NCBI GenBank assembly: GCA_910578755.1
Contig: CAJTSZ010000056.1
Location: 1-8,112 of the forward strand
DNA: 8,112 nucleotides
Direction of reading: 5' to 3'
From: an uncultured Oscillospiraceae bacterium
GTDB lineage: Bacteria; Bacillota; Clostridia; Oscillospirales; Ruminococcaceae
The notes under the pieces were generated by a model. The model did no database searches, was not told the origin of the DNA, and saw only the letters and a program-made list of their open reading frames with translations. The translations under genes were made by a program, and so were the position numbers. Shown here piece by piece: positions 1 to 6,283 of the stretch (position 1 is its first letter; every line of letters begins with the position of its first letter).

Positions 1-61
1 GGGGATGTTTTTTTGCTTTACAACAAAAACTGTGCGCCCTCCCCCGCGCAGAAGACTTCCC

Positions 62-91
62 CAAGTTTTGCTGGCGGAGCCAAAAAACTTG
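62..91. other. Two-part inverted repeat downstream of the DUF1624 gene
   Basis: Outer arms CAAGTTTT (62-69) and AAAACTTG (84-91) pair perfectly. Inside them TGGC (72-75) and GCCA (79-82) form a second short stem with a 3-base loop, separated from the outer stem by a small asymmetric internal loop. It lies about 50 bases past the stop of the leftward membrane protein gene. Neither strand has a T-run after the outer stem, so it is not a typical intrinsic terminator, although the T-rich arm could help. The rest of 1-141 holds no convincing gene on either strand. Confidence 0.4.
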
Positions 92-141
92 CAAGGGGCG
101 CCTTCAAATTTTCCTTTTGCACAGGTGTTTGCGCCCCGTTC

Positions 142-894
142 CTACCTGCCTGCACAAAAACGAAACAGCCATATTACCCCCACAATAACCGGCTGGTGGA
201 GCACATAAATCCACAGGGAACGGCGGCCTACTGCCTCCAGCCAGGGCAGGCGCAGGCGGTACAGGGCCTGGGGCCCTTTGCGGGCTTTTACCCCAACCCC
301 TAACATGCTGCCCAGCAAAAACAAAAACAGCCAAGGCATTAGGGGGTAATAATCCGACGAATAAAACCCCGGCGCCACAAGCCCCAACGGGTATAGCCAT
401 GGCACCGTAATTGCCGGCAGCTTTACCGCCAGCAGGCCGGGCCAGCCCAAATAATTTCGGGGCAGGTGAAATGTGGCCAAAAACAGCAGCCCCAAAATAA
501 TTGCGGCCGGCTTCAGGGGCAGCTTGTCCAGCGCCGGGTGCAAAAAGGAAAACAGCACCATGGCAAGGCCCATAAAGTGGAGGATGCCAAAGCGGATAAT
601 AAACTGGGGCACTGCAAGGGCCGTTGCCGCTGTCATAAGCAGGCCCAGGGAAAAAACCATTAGCCCGCGGCGCAAAGGGTTGTGGGAAAACCGGGTGCAT
701 ATACCGGAAATTAAAATAAAAGAGCCGCCAAAAACGGGCACTGCCACTTTCTCCACTGCGGCACTGTGGAACAGGGGGATTTCCACCCCAAAAATATTTA
801 CCAGGCTAAAAGCGGCATGGTAGGCCACCATAAGCAGCACCGCCAAGCCCCGGGCGCTGTCCAAAAAGCCGATGCGTTTTTCATCCGGCTGCAT
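142..894 (-). CDS. DUF1624 / HGSNAT-type multipass membrane acyltransferase homologue
   Basis: A 250-residue integral membrane protein of the DUF1624 (heparan-alpha-glucosaminide N-acetyltransferase catalytic domain) family, related to acyltransferases that move acyl groups across the membrane. Visible family marks are an N-terminal IGFLDSARG followed by a helix with YH (His26), RFGILHFMGL at about 101-110, DYYPLMPWLFLFLLG at about 181-195, and GRRSLWIYVLHQP at about 223-235. Roughly eight hydrophobic segments span the protein. The start chosen at 894 has GGGAGGG five bases upstream; a longer reading to 951 would add 19 residues without family similarity. The length is typical for bacterial short members. 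The acceptor is unknown; a cell-envelope glycan is an inference only. It lies downstream of the broken rhomboid gene, behind a possible terminator and a 176-base gap, so it may have its own promoter. Confidence 0.85.
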   Translation of the reverse strand: MQPDEKRIGFLDSARGLAVLLMVAYHAAFSLVNIFGVEIPLFHSAAVEKVAVPVFGGSFILISGICTRFSHNPLRRGLMVFSLGLLMTAATALAVPQFIIRFGILHFMGLAMVLFSFLHPALDKLPLKPAAIILGLLFLATFHLPRNYLGWPGLLAVKLPAITVPWLYPLGLVAPGFYSSDYYPLMPWLFLFLLGSMLGVGVKARKGPQALYRLRLPWLEAVGRRSLWIYVLHQPVIVGVIWLFRFCAGR

Positions 895-899
895 AAGAA

Positions 900-906
900 C
901 CCTCCC
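900..906 (-). promoter_or_regulatory. Ribosome binding site that fixes the DUF1624 start
   Basis: GGGAGGG on the minus strand, five bases (TTCTT) before the ATG at 894-892. It decides between this ATG and the in-frame upstream one at 951, which has no comparable site. Confidence 0.75.
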
Positions 907-1058
907 AACAACCACCGCTTCCAGCAGGTATTTTAACCCTTGGGTAAGCAATGGAATTTTTTGAATATTAAAGTATTGGCCGTCAGGGGCGGTTTAATCA
1001 AAGGTGTGGCCCCAGCCTGGCTGTTTGTTCCCCTTTTGCAGGCTAGGTTAGGGAAAGC

Positions 1059-1083
1059 AAAAGGCAGGAACTACTCCTGCCTT
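1059..1083 (-). terminator. Possible intrinsic terminator overlapping the rhomboid stop codon
   Basis: Perfect 9-bp arms AAGGCAGGA (1061-1069) and TCCTGCCTT (1075-1083) with a 5-base loop that contains the stop codon of the broken rhomboid gene (1071-1073). Read leftwards the stem runs into TTTTGCTTT. The T-run is interrupted, so efficiency is uncertain. If it works, it ends the lipoprotein/rhomboid transcript before the DUF1624 gene. Confidence 0.5.
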
Positions 1084-1635
1084 GGCTGTATTTGCTTATC
1101 CATTTTTAGGCTTGCCAGCTTAATTGCCGCCGCCCCTGCGGCCGCCCCAAGCACAAAGGCAATGCTGTGAATAATTAGGGTGGAAATATTCCCGGAAAAA
1201 GCAAGGATGTTCCCCAAAACGGCATAGCCGGCAATCCACTTGCCATAGGCTGGCTGCAAAGAAAAACGAGGGCCTTTTTTAGAAAGCAGCTGCATTGCCA
1301 AAATAAGCCCTATACTGGAAAATACCACCGGGGAACCGCCAACGCTTTCGCTTTGGGGGTACACCACGGCAAACACCCCATTGGCAGCAAAAGCCGCAGC
1401 GGCAGAAAAGAGAAAAAGCTTACCAGCCCCAACCTGCCCTTTTAAAAAATGCCAACGCAGTATATGGCAATGCTGTTTACAAGCAGGTGAAACAAGTTTA
1501 CATAGAGCAGCAGGCCGGTGAACCAGCGGTAATACTGGCCGCCTATAACAGCAGCCCCTGCCAGCCGAAAGCCAAATCCAAAACAAACACTGCCGCCCAA
1601 AGGGCAAGCCAGGCTGTGGAATAACGCTCTTTGAT
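1071..1635 (-). pseudogene. Rhomboid-family intramembrane serine protease, frame broken twice
   Basis: Rhomboids cleave membrane proteins inside the bilayer with a Ser-His dyad. Three successive frames assemble into one rhomboid. The first (about 1635-1558) encodes a TM1-like WLALWAAVFVLDLAFGW. The second (about 1549-1445) encodes GGQYYRWFTGLLLYVN and the HLLVN form of the HxxxN motif. The third (1449-1071) encodes VGGSPVVFSSIG, with the nucleophile Ser codon at 1334-1332, and HSIAFVLGAAAG, with the His codon at 1169-1167. One added G in the G4 run (1555-1558) and one added T in the minus-strand T6 run (1444-1449) would restore a single frame of about 188 codons, a normal short rhomboid. AGGAG lies six bases before an ATC at 1635, where ATG would be expected. 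The gene starts 17 bases after the lipoprotein stop. Sequencing error at homopolymers is an alternative for the shifts. Confidence 0.8.
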
Positions 1636-1652
1636 TATTTTCTCCTTTGGTT

Positions 1653-2231
1653 CTATTTTGCGGCTTCTATGGTATTGGGAATGTATTCTTCAATAATGGT
1701 GCGGGCGGCCTGGTTGTCCTCCAGCATAAGCATAATAATATACCCCCCCTGGTTAAAAATCAGGGCGTTTTCTGAAATTTCGGTAGAATTATAAATATCA
1801 TAATCGGTAAATTCCCGAATCCTTTCCTCCTGCCGTTTTTTCAAAGCCTTTAAAACCGCGTCATCTTCTCCGTCTTCCGGCTTTACTATGTACACATCGG
1901 AGGCGCCAAAATCAGCGGGCAGGTAGCGGATATAAAATTCGTCCACGGTATCCAAATCTAAACCAATAATGTCCCTAGCTTCTTTGGCTGTTGCTGTTTT
2001 TGCCTCTGTTTCCCGCCCAATGGATTTATAAATTTCATCCAAAGCCCCCTGAGGGTCGGCCTCCACAGGTTTTTCCTCCTCCTGATCTTCTTCCTCCAAA
2101 CTGGAAGTTGCCGGCACTGCCGCCAAAGGGGTTTCCCCTTCCTTTGTCTGGCCTTCCACAGCACAGGCAGAAACAGTAGCTGCTGCCATCAAAGCCAGTA
2201 TAAAAACTGCTATTTTCCCTTTAAAATTCAT
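1653..2231 (-). CDS. DUF4358-type lipoprotein
   Basis: A 192-residue secreted lipoprotein. It has a short basic N-terminus (MNFKGK), a hydrophobic core, and a lipobox VSAC with the acylated Cys at residue 23. A Glu-rich, probably flexible linker follows at about 45-58. The C-terminal part (about 80-190) resembles DUF4358: an IIGLD.DTVDEFYIRYLPAD segment, then DVYIVKPEDGEDDAVLKALKKR, and a closing strand with FNQGGYIIMLML. DUF4358 proteins are common in Clostridia and have no settled function. The start is not well supported: the closest GGAG is 15 bases upstream, and another, out-of-frame ATG sits between them. It is the first gene after the consensus promoter at 2377-2404, and its stop is 17 bases from the broken rhomboid gene, so the two were probably co-transcribed. 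Confidence 0.8.
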   Translation of the reverse strand: MNFKGKIAVFILALMAAATVSACAVEGQTKEGETPLAAVPATSSLEEEDQEEEKPVEADPQGALDEIYKSIGRETEAKTATAKEARDIIGLDLDTVDEFYIRYLPADFGASDVYIVKPEDGEDDAVLKALKKRQEERIREFTDYDIYNSTEISENALIFNQGGYIIMLMLEDNQAARTIIEEYIPNTIEAAK

Positions 2232-2376
2232 AATAATCTGCCATTTCTCCGCACACTACATTTCCATAGGTTCAAGTACTTTGTTTTAGGCGCTATTTTA
2301 ATTCACCTGTTTTCCAAGTTGCCAGCCTGTGCGGTGGGCACGGCATAAGAAAGCCGCGGATTGGCGGCTTATATCA
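2232..2376 (-). other. Probable 5' leader of the lipoprotein transcript
   Basis: From the predicted start point near 2370 the transcript would carry about 139 untranslated bases. It opens with the stem AAGCCGC/GCGGCTT (2370-2351), followed by a second weaker stem of GCCGTGC and GCACAGGC type near 2345-2325. No known riboswitch class could be recognised. The 3' part is A-rich and weakly structured. No gene is visible here on either strand. Confidence 0.45.
2351..2370 (-). other. Stem-loop at the predicted transcript 5' end
   Basis: Perfect 7-bp arms AAGCCGC and GCGGCTT around a 6-base loop. The first paired base coincides with the start point expected from the promoter's -10 box. A 5'-terminal stem of this kind can protect an mRNA from 5'-end decay; that role is inferred from position. 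There is no T-run on the minus side, so it is unlikely to be a terminator. Confidence 0.45.
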
Positions 2377-2404
2377 ATTATAATTATTTTCCCTATGCTG
2401 TCAA
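2377..2404 (-). promoter_or_regulatory. Consensus sigma-A promoter for the lipoprotein operon
   Basis: On the minus strand, TTGACA at 2404-2399 and TATAAT at 2382-2377 are both perfect matches to the housekeeping consensus, with a 16-base spacer. The sequence upstream of the -35 box is A/T rich. It points at the DUF4358 lipoprotein gene, whose ATG is about 139 bases from the predicted start point. It is the only full consensus promoter I can see in the window. Confidence 0.8.
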
Positions 2405-2500
2405 GAAAAATAGCCATTTTCTGCTATAAAACGCCTTGTATAACAAAAAGTTTACAAAATAGTTTGCAGGGATTACCAAACCCCAAACCTATCTTATTAA

Positions 2501-2622
2501 ATGGAACACTCCTCTAAATGCCTAGGCGGTAGGCTGCTTTTGCCCCTTTTTCAAAGAGCCTATTTAGATATTCCATTTTACAGAAAGGAGGGTTCCATTG
2601 CAGTACGCAATGGAACCCTCCT
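2501..2622. repeat. Three copies of a 13-mer, two direct and one inverted
   Basis: ATGGAACACTCCT at 2501-2513 and ATGGAACCCTCCT at 2610-2622 are direct copies differing at one base. The complement, AGGAGGGTTCCAT, lies at 2586-2598. The middle copy can pair with either neighbour: perfectly with the right one (the terminator stem), or with one mismatch with the left one. The outer pair would bound a 98-bp segment, but I see no flanking target duplication. Confidence 0.7.
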
Positions 2623-2627
2623 TTTTT
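2584..2627. terminator. Long perfect hairpin terminator after the exporter operon
   Basis: An 18-bp perfect stem (2584-2601 with 2607-2624) and a 5-base loop AGTAC. Read rightwards it ends in TTTTTT; read leftwards the tail is only TTTCTGT. It begins 24 bases beyond the stop of the second exporter gene, so it most likely ends that leftward operon, but its better T-run faces the other way. Confidence 0.8.
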
Positions 2628-2648
2628 CAATTTTGCTCTTAGGAAATC

Positions 2649-4412
2649 CTATGACACCGCAAACTGGCTGTTGTACAGCTGGGCGTAAAAGCCCCCCTGG
2701 GCTAAAAGCTGCTGGTGGGTGCCTTTTTCCACCACATGGCCTTCCTTCATAACCAAAATAACATCAGCCTCTTGAATGGTGGAAAGGCGGTGGGCAACAA
2801 TAAAGCTGGTGCGGCCTTTCATCATATCCGCAAAGGCTTCCTGTATCCGCAGCTCTGTACGGGTATCAATGGAGGAGGTGGCTTCGTCCAAAATAAGCAT
2901 TGGCGGCAGGCAAAGCATTACCCGGGCAATACAAAGCAGCTGCTTTTGCCCCTGGGAAAGGCTGCCTCCATCCTCCCCAATTACCGTTTGGTAGCCCTGG
3001 GGCATCCGTTTAATAAAGCTGTGGGCATGGGCCTTTTTGGCGGCCTCCTCAATTTCCTCCTGGGTTGCCTGGGGCTTGCCGTAGGCAATATTTTCCGCTA
3101 TGGTGCCGGCCTTCAGCCAGGTATCCTGCAGCACCATACCAAAGTTTTGCCGCAGGCTTTTGCGGGTGACCTGGCGGGTATTTTGCCCGTCCACCCAAAT
3201 AGCACCGGAATTCACATCGTAAAACCGCATAAGCAGGTTGATTACCGTTGTTTTACCGCAGCCTGTAGGCCCCACGATGGCCACCCTTTGGCCGGGCTCC
3301 ACAGAAAGCTCCATCCCCTCAATAAAGGGTACGGCAGGGTTGTAGGAAAAACGGACATCCTCCAATTTTACAGCGCCCTGTACCTGGGTAAGTTCTTTTG
3401 CGCCGCTGTCTGGGGTAATTGGCTCCTGGTCTATGAGCTCAAACACGCGTGCTGCCGAGGCCAAAGCGTTTTGCAGCTCTGTAACAACGCCGGAAATTTC
3501 ATTGAAGGGTTTGGTATACTGGTTGGCATAGCTTAAAAAGCTGGTAAGCTGCCCCACGGTTAAAAAGCCGCGGATAGCCCCAAAGGCGCTGGCAGCCCCT
3601 ACACAGGCGTACACCATACTGTTTACAAACCGGGTTGCCGGGTTGGTTACAGAGGAAAAGAAGGTTGCTTTTAGGCTGTAGGCGGCCAAGCGGCCGTTGA
3701 TCTCCTCAAACTGTTCCTGGGCTTTGTCCTGGTAGTGAAAAGCCTTCACTACCTTTAGGCCGCCCAGCATTTCATCGATTAAGCTGGTAAGCTGGCCCCT
3801 GGTTTCGGACTGGTGGCGGAACATGGTATAAGTGCGTTTGGCAATAAAATTGGCTACCACCAGGGAAAGGGGAGTAAGCACCACAACCACCAAGGTAATC
3901 AGCGGGTGGATAGAGAGCATAAACAGCAGAGTGCCTAAAATGGTGGTAATACCGGTAAACAACTGGGTAAAGCCCAAAAGAAGCCCCTCGGAAAACTGGT
4001 CGATATCCGTAATAATACGGCTGACAATATCACCGGAGGGGTGGGAGTCCAAATAACTGACAGGCAGCACCTCCAAATGGTTAAAGGCCTTGGTGCGGAT
4101 GTCCTTTACCACCTTGTAGGTCACTAGGTTGTTAATGTGGTTCATCAACCATTGGGCGGCGGCTGTAGCAAGGGTAATTAGGGCAATGGTGAGGAGGACG
4201 GTCTTTAAACCGGCAAAATCCACCTTGCCGGGGCCCAAAATTAAATCCACCCCGCGGCCGGTTAAAATAGGCACATACAGGGTAAGGGCCACTGTAACCC
4301 CCGCCAAAACCACCGAGGCCGCCACGCCCCAGGCGTACTGTTTTATGTAAGAAAGAATCCGTTTTATAGTAGCTTTGTTTTCTTCTTTTGTTAATTTATT
4401 TGCTTTTGCCAT
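2649..4412 (-). CDS. ABC exporter half-transporter, catalytically consensus subunit (TM288-like)
   Basis: A 587-residue half-transporter with an N-terminal six-helix membrane domain (about 25-320) and a C-terminal ATPase domain (about 345-580). Visible motifs are Walker A GPTGCGKTT (381-389), Q-loop Gln429, signature LSQGQ (485-489, in place of LSGGQ), Walker B LILDE with catalytic Glu510, D-loop SSID, and switch His541 in AHRLST. The combination of an altered signature with an intact Glu and His is that of the TM288 side of heterodimeric exporters (TM287/TM288, BmrCD, LmrCD). Substrates in this group include drugs and lipids; the one here is unknown. The start at 4412 is four bases after the stop of the partner gene. 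The longer frame to 4538 is only overlap with that gene. The AAGGAGGTG ribosome site is encoded by the partner's last codons, which suggests translational coupling. Confidence 0.92.
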   Translation of the reverse strand: MAKANKLTKEENKATIKRILSYIKQYAWGVAASVVLAGVTVALTLYVPILTGRGVDLILGPGKVDFAGLKTVLLTIALITLATAAAQWLMNHINNLVTYKVVKDIRTKAFNHLEVLPVSYLDSHPSGDIVSRIITDIDQFSEGLLLGFTQLFTGITTILGTLLFMLSIHPLITLVVVVLTPLSLVVANFIAKRTYTMFRHQSETRGQLTSLIDEMLGGLKVVKAFHYQDKAQEQFEEINGRLAAYSLKATFFSSVTNPATRFVNSMVYACVGAASAFGAIRGFLTVGQLTSFLSYANQYTKPFNEISGVVTELQNALASAARVFELIDQEPITPDSGAKELTQVQGAVKLEDVRFSYNPAVPFIEGMELSVEPGQRVAIVGPTGCGKTTVINLLMRFYDVNSGAIWVDGQNTRQVTRKSLRQNFGMVLQDTWLKAGTIAENIAYGKPQATQEEIEEAAKKAHAHSFIKRMPQGYQTVIGEDGGSLSQGQKQLLCIARVMLCLPPMLILDEATSSIDTRTELRIQEAFADMMKGRTSFIVAHRLSTIQEADVILVMKEGHVVEKGTHQQLLAQGGFYAQLYNSQFAVS

Positions 4413-4416
4413 AGGG

Positions 4417-6171
4417 CTACTGCACCTCCTTTTCCGAAGCCTGGGTATGGAATATACCTTGTGAATGGCAAATTTCCTGGTAAATCGGGCAGTTTTCCAA
4501 GAGCTGTTCATGGGTGCCCCAGCCGGCCATGCGGCCATCCTCCAACACTAAAACAGCATCAGCATTTTTTATGGTGGAGGCCCGCTGGGAAATTAAAAAT
4601 ACCGTCATCCCCTGGGTATTTTCCTTTAAGGAACTGCGCAAACGGGCGTCTGTGGCAAAGTCCAGGGCGGAGGCGCTGTCGTCCAATATAAGTATTTGGG
4701 GCTGCTGCACCAGGGCCCGCGCAATGGTAAGCCGCTGGCGCTGCCCGCCGGAAAGGTTTTTTCCCCCCTGCTCAATTTCTAGGTCCAGGCCCTGGCCCTT
4801 TTCTTCTACAAAGTCCCTGGCCTGGGCAATATCCAGGGCGCGGTAAATCTCCTCATCCGTGGCGTCTTCCTTACCCCAGCGCATATTTTCCCTCACAGTA
4901 CCGGAAAACAGCACCGCCTTTTGGGGCACAATGGCAACCTGCCGCCGCAGCCGTCCCTCTTCCATGCCTTGCACATTGACGCCGCCTTGGAAAACGGCGC
5001 CGGAACTACTGTCATAAAACCGGCAAATCAGGTTGGCCAGGGTACTTTTACCGGAGCCGGTACCCCCAATAATGCCAACGGTCTGCCCCGGCAGCGCCTG
5101 GAAGCTGATGCCCTGCAGGGCGGGCTCTGTTGCGCCGCTGTATACAAAATCCACATCCTTCAGTTCTACTGCCGCCCCAGTTCTTTGGGCGGCTGGCACT
5201 GCGGCCAAGGCAGGGTCTGTTTCAATGGAGGAGGTTACCTGGAATACACTGTCCACCCGGTTCATGCTGGCCATAGCCTTGGAGATTAAAATAAGCAGGT
5301 TTGCCAGCTTTACCAGCTCCACTAAAATTTGGGACATATAATTTACTAAGGCAACAACCTTGCCCTGGGTAATAATACCGGCATCTACCTGCTTTCCGCT
5401 AATCCACACCAGGGCTACAATGGCCAGGTTAATAATAATGTAGGTTACCGGGTTTAGCAGGGCCGAAATTTTACCCACAAATACCTGAAAGCGCACCAGC
5501 AGGCTGTTTTCCTCCTCAAAGCGGGCGGTTTCCCCCTCCTGGCGGTTAAAGGCCCGGATGACCCGTACCCCCAGCAGGTTTTCCCTGGTGGCCAGCATCA
5601 CCTTATCCAGCTGCTTCTGCACCTTTTTGTACAAGGGCATGCTCACAAGCAAAATGCCAAACACCACTATGGAAAGCAGGGGGATGGCAACGGCAAACAC
5701 TAGGGCGGATTTTACATCCACAGTGAAGGCCATAATCATCGCGCCGAACACCACAAAAGGGGAGCGCAAAAACAGCCGCAGCACCATGTTAATGCCGTTT
5801 TGCACGGTGTTAATATCGTTGGTCATACGGGTGACCAGGGTGGAAATACCCAGGTTATCAATTTCTGTGTAGGAAAGGCTGTTAATGTGGGCAAACAGGT
5901 TGCTGCGCAGGGTTGTGCCCACCCCAATGGCCGCCTTTGCCGCAAAATACTGGGCGGTTAAGGCGCAGGTGATGCCAATTACCGCCAACAGCACCAAAAG
6001 GCCGCCCATCTTAAATACATAGGCGGTATCCTGGTTTTTGATGCCTATGTCAATCATGCTGGCCACCACCAGCGGTACAAAAAGCTCAAAGCTGGCCTCC
6101 AGCATTTTAAACAGCGGGCCTAAAATACTTTCCAGCTTATAGCGCTTCATATACCCCAACAAACGCTTCAT
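4417..6171 (-). CDS. ABC exporter half-transporter, degenerate-site subunit (TM287-like)
   Basis: A 584-residue half-transporter: membrane domain (about 15-310), then ATPase domain (about 335-570). Visible motifs are Walker A GGTGSGKST (369-377), Q-loop Gln417, canonical signature LSGGQ (473-477), and Walker B ILILD with Asp498 where the catalytic Glu should be (ILDDSAS). Gln529 replaces the switch His (ISQRAS). The closing WGTHEQLLENCPIYQEICHSQ-like region resembles TM287. Asp for Glu and Gln for His mark the degenerate half of a heterodimer; its intact LSGGQ completes the partner's active site, and the partner's LSQGQ completes this one. It is the first gene of a two-gene operon. The ATG at 6171 has a G-rich AGGGGG site about seven bases upstream. 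The divergent LysR gene begins 112 bases away. Confidence 0.92.
   Translation of the reverse strand: MKRLLGYMKRYKLESILGPLFKMLEASFELFVPLVVASMIDIGIKNQDTAYVFKMGGLLVLLAVIGITCALTAQYFAAKAAIGVGTTLRSNLFAHINSLSYTEIDNLGISTLVTRMTNDINTVQNGINMVLRLFLRSPFVVFGAMIMAFTVDVKSALVFAVAIPLLSIVVFGILLVSMPLYKKVQKQLDKVMLATRENLLGVRVIRAFNRQEGETARFEEENSLLVRFQVFVGKISALLNPVTYIIINLAIVALVWISGKQVDAGIITQGKVVALVNYMSQILVELVKLANLLILISKAMASMNRVDSVFQVTSSIETDPALAAVPAAQRTGAAVELKDVDFVYSGATEPALQGISFQALPGQTVGIIGGTGSGKSTLANLICRFYDSSSGAVFQGGVNVQGMEEGRLRRQVAIVPQKAVLFSGTVRENMRWGKEDATDEEIYRALDIAQARDFVEEKGQGLDLEIEQGGKNLSGGQRQRLTIARALVQQPQILILDDSASALDFATDARLRSSLKENTQGMTVFLISQRASTIKNADAVLVLEDGRMAGWGTHEQLLENCPIYQEICHSQGIFHTQASEKEVQ
4423..4431 (-). 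promoter_or_regulatory. Ribosome binding site inside the upstream exporter gene
   Basis: AAGGAGGTG, a full anti-Shine-Dalgarno match, forms the Lys-Glu-Val codons just before the final Gln and stop of the degenerate-subunit gene. It lies 10 bases before the partner's ATG at 4412. It supports that start and ties the synthesis of the two subunits together. Confidence 0.75.
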
Positions 6172-6283
6172 TGCAATCCCCCTCGGAATTTGTTATAATT
6201 CTTATATGGCAAGCCATATCTTAAAAGAATAATTTGCCTGTATATTATAGCATTATGATATAGCTTTTACAAGGAGCATTTCC
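6172..6283. promoter_or_regulatory. Divergent promoter region between exporter and LysR genes
   Basis: This AT-rich gap must carry the start signals of both the leftward exporter operon and the rightward regulator. Possible boxes are weak: TATTAT and TATGAT at 6243-6259 with TTGCCT at 6234-6239 for the rightward gene, badly spaced, and TATAAC at 6197-6192 (minus) without a clear -35 box. Poor promoter boxes fit activator-dependent transcription, which is an inference. Confidence 0.5.
6204..6219. promoter_or_regulatory. Candidate operator palindrome
   Basis: Perfect inverted repeat ATATGGC-AA-GCCATAT, with 7-bp arms and a 2-base centre, in the middle of the divergent region. It lies next to the weak leftward -10-like TATAAC (6197-6192) and 64 bases before the LysR ATG. 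LysR-type regulators usually bind imperfect palindromes with T-N11-A symmetry in such gaps. Here the symmetric T and A are 12 bases apart, so the fit is approximate. Confidence 0.5.

Larger units (their letters stand above)
2422..2627 (+). ncRNA. Speculative rightward structured RNA ending in a strong terminator
   Basis: An extended -10-like TGCTATAAA (2422-2430), without a good -35 box, precedes an intergenic block of nested inverted repeats. AAATGGAA (2499-2506) pairs with TTCCATTT (2571-2578), CTAAAT (2514-2519) with ATTTAG (2562-2567), and TAGGCT (2530-2535) with AGCCTA (2557-2562). GCCTA (2520-2524) can instead pair with TAGGC (2530-2534). The block ends in the 2584-2627 hairpin, whose T-run is on the plus strand. 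No protein gene lies rightward of it on the same strand until 6284. It could equally be 3' structure of the exporter operon read leftwards. Confidence 0.25.

Noticed and set aside
104..700. Minus-strand open frame of 198 codons
   Set aside because: It overlaps the DUF1624 gene in another frame and is Pro/Gly/Ala-rich without family features, as expected of a shadow frame.
2250..2345. c-di-GMP (GEMM-type) riboswitch in the lipoprotein leader
   Set aside because: Fragments such as GCACAGG and GCCTAAA recall the class, but the conserved core and the tetraloop/receptor arrangement are not there.
2451..2500. Rightward promoter with TTTACA as -35 box
   Set aside because: No acceptable -10 box occurs 16-18 bases downstream.
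2501..2598. Small transposon-like (MITE) element with 13-bp terminal inverted repeats
   Set aside because: The ends match 12 of 13, but there is no target duplication and one end is also half of a terminator stem; a genome copy search would be needed.
2715..3536. Long open frame on the plus strand (273 codons)
   Set aside because: It lies wholly antisense to the exporter ATPase domain, whose motifs are unmistakable; it has no ribosome site or recognisable domain.
4413..4538. Upstream extension of the second exporter gene
   Set aside because: The extra 42 codons overlap the partner gene in another frame; the ATG at 4412 has the strong ribosome site and fits family length.
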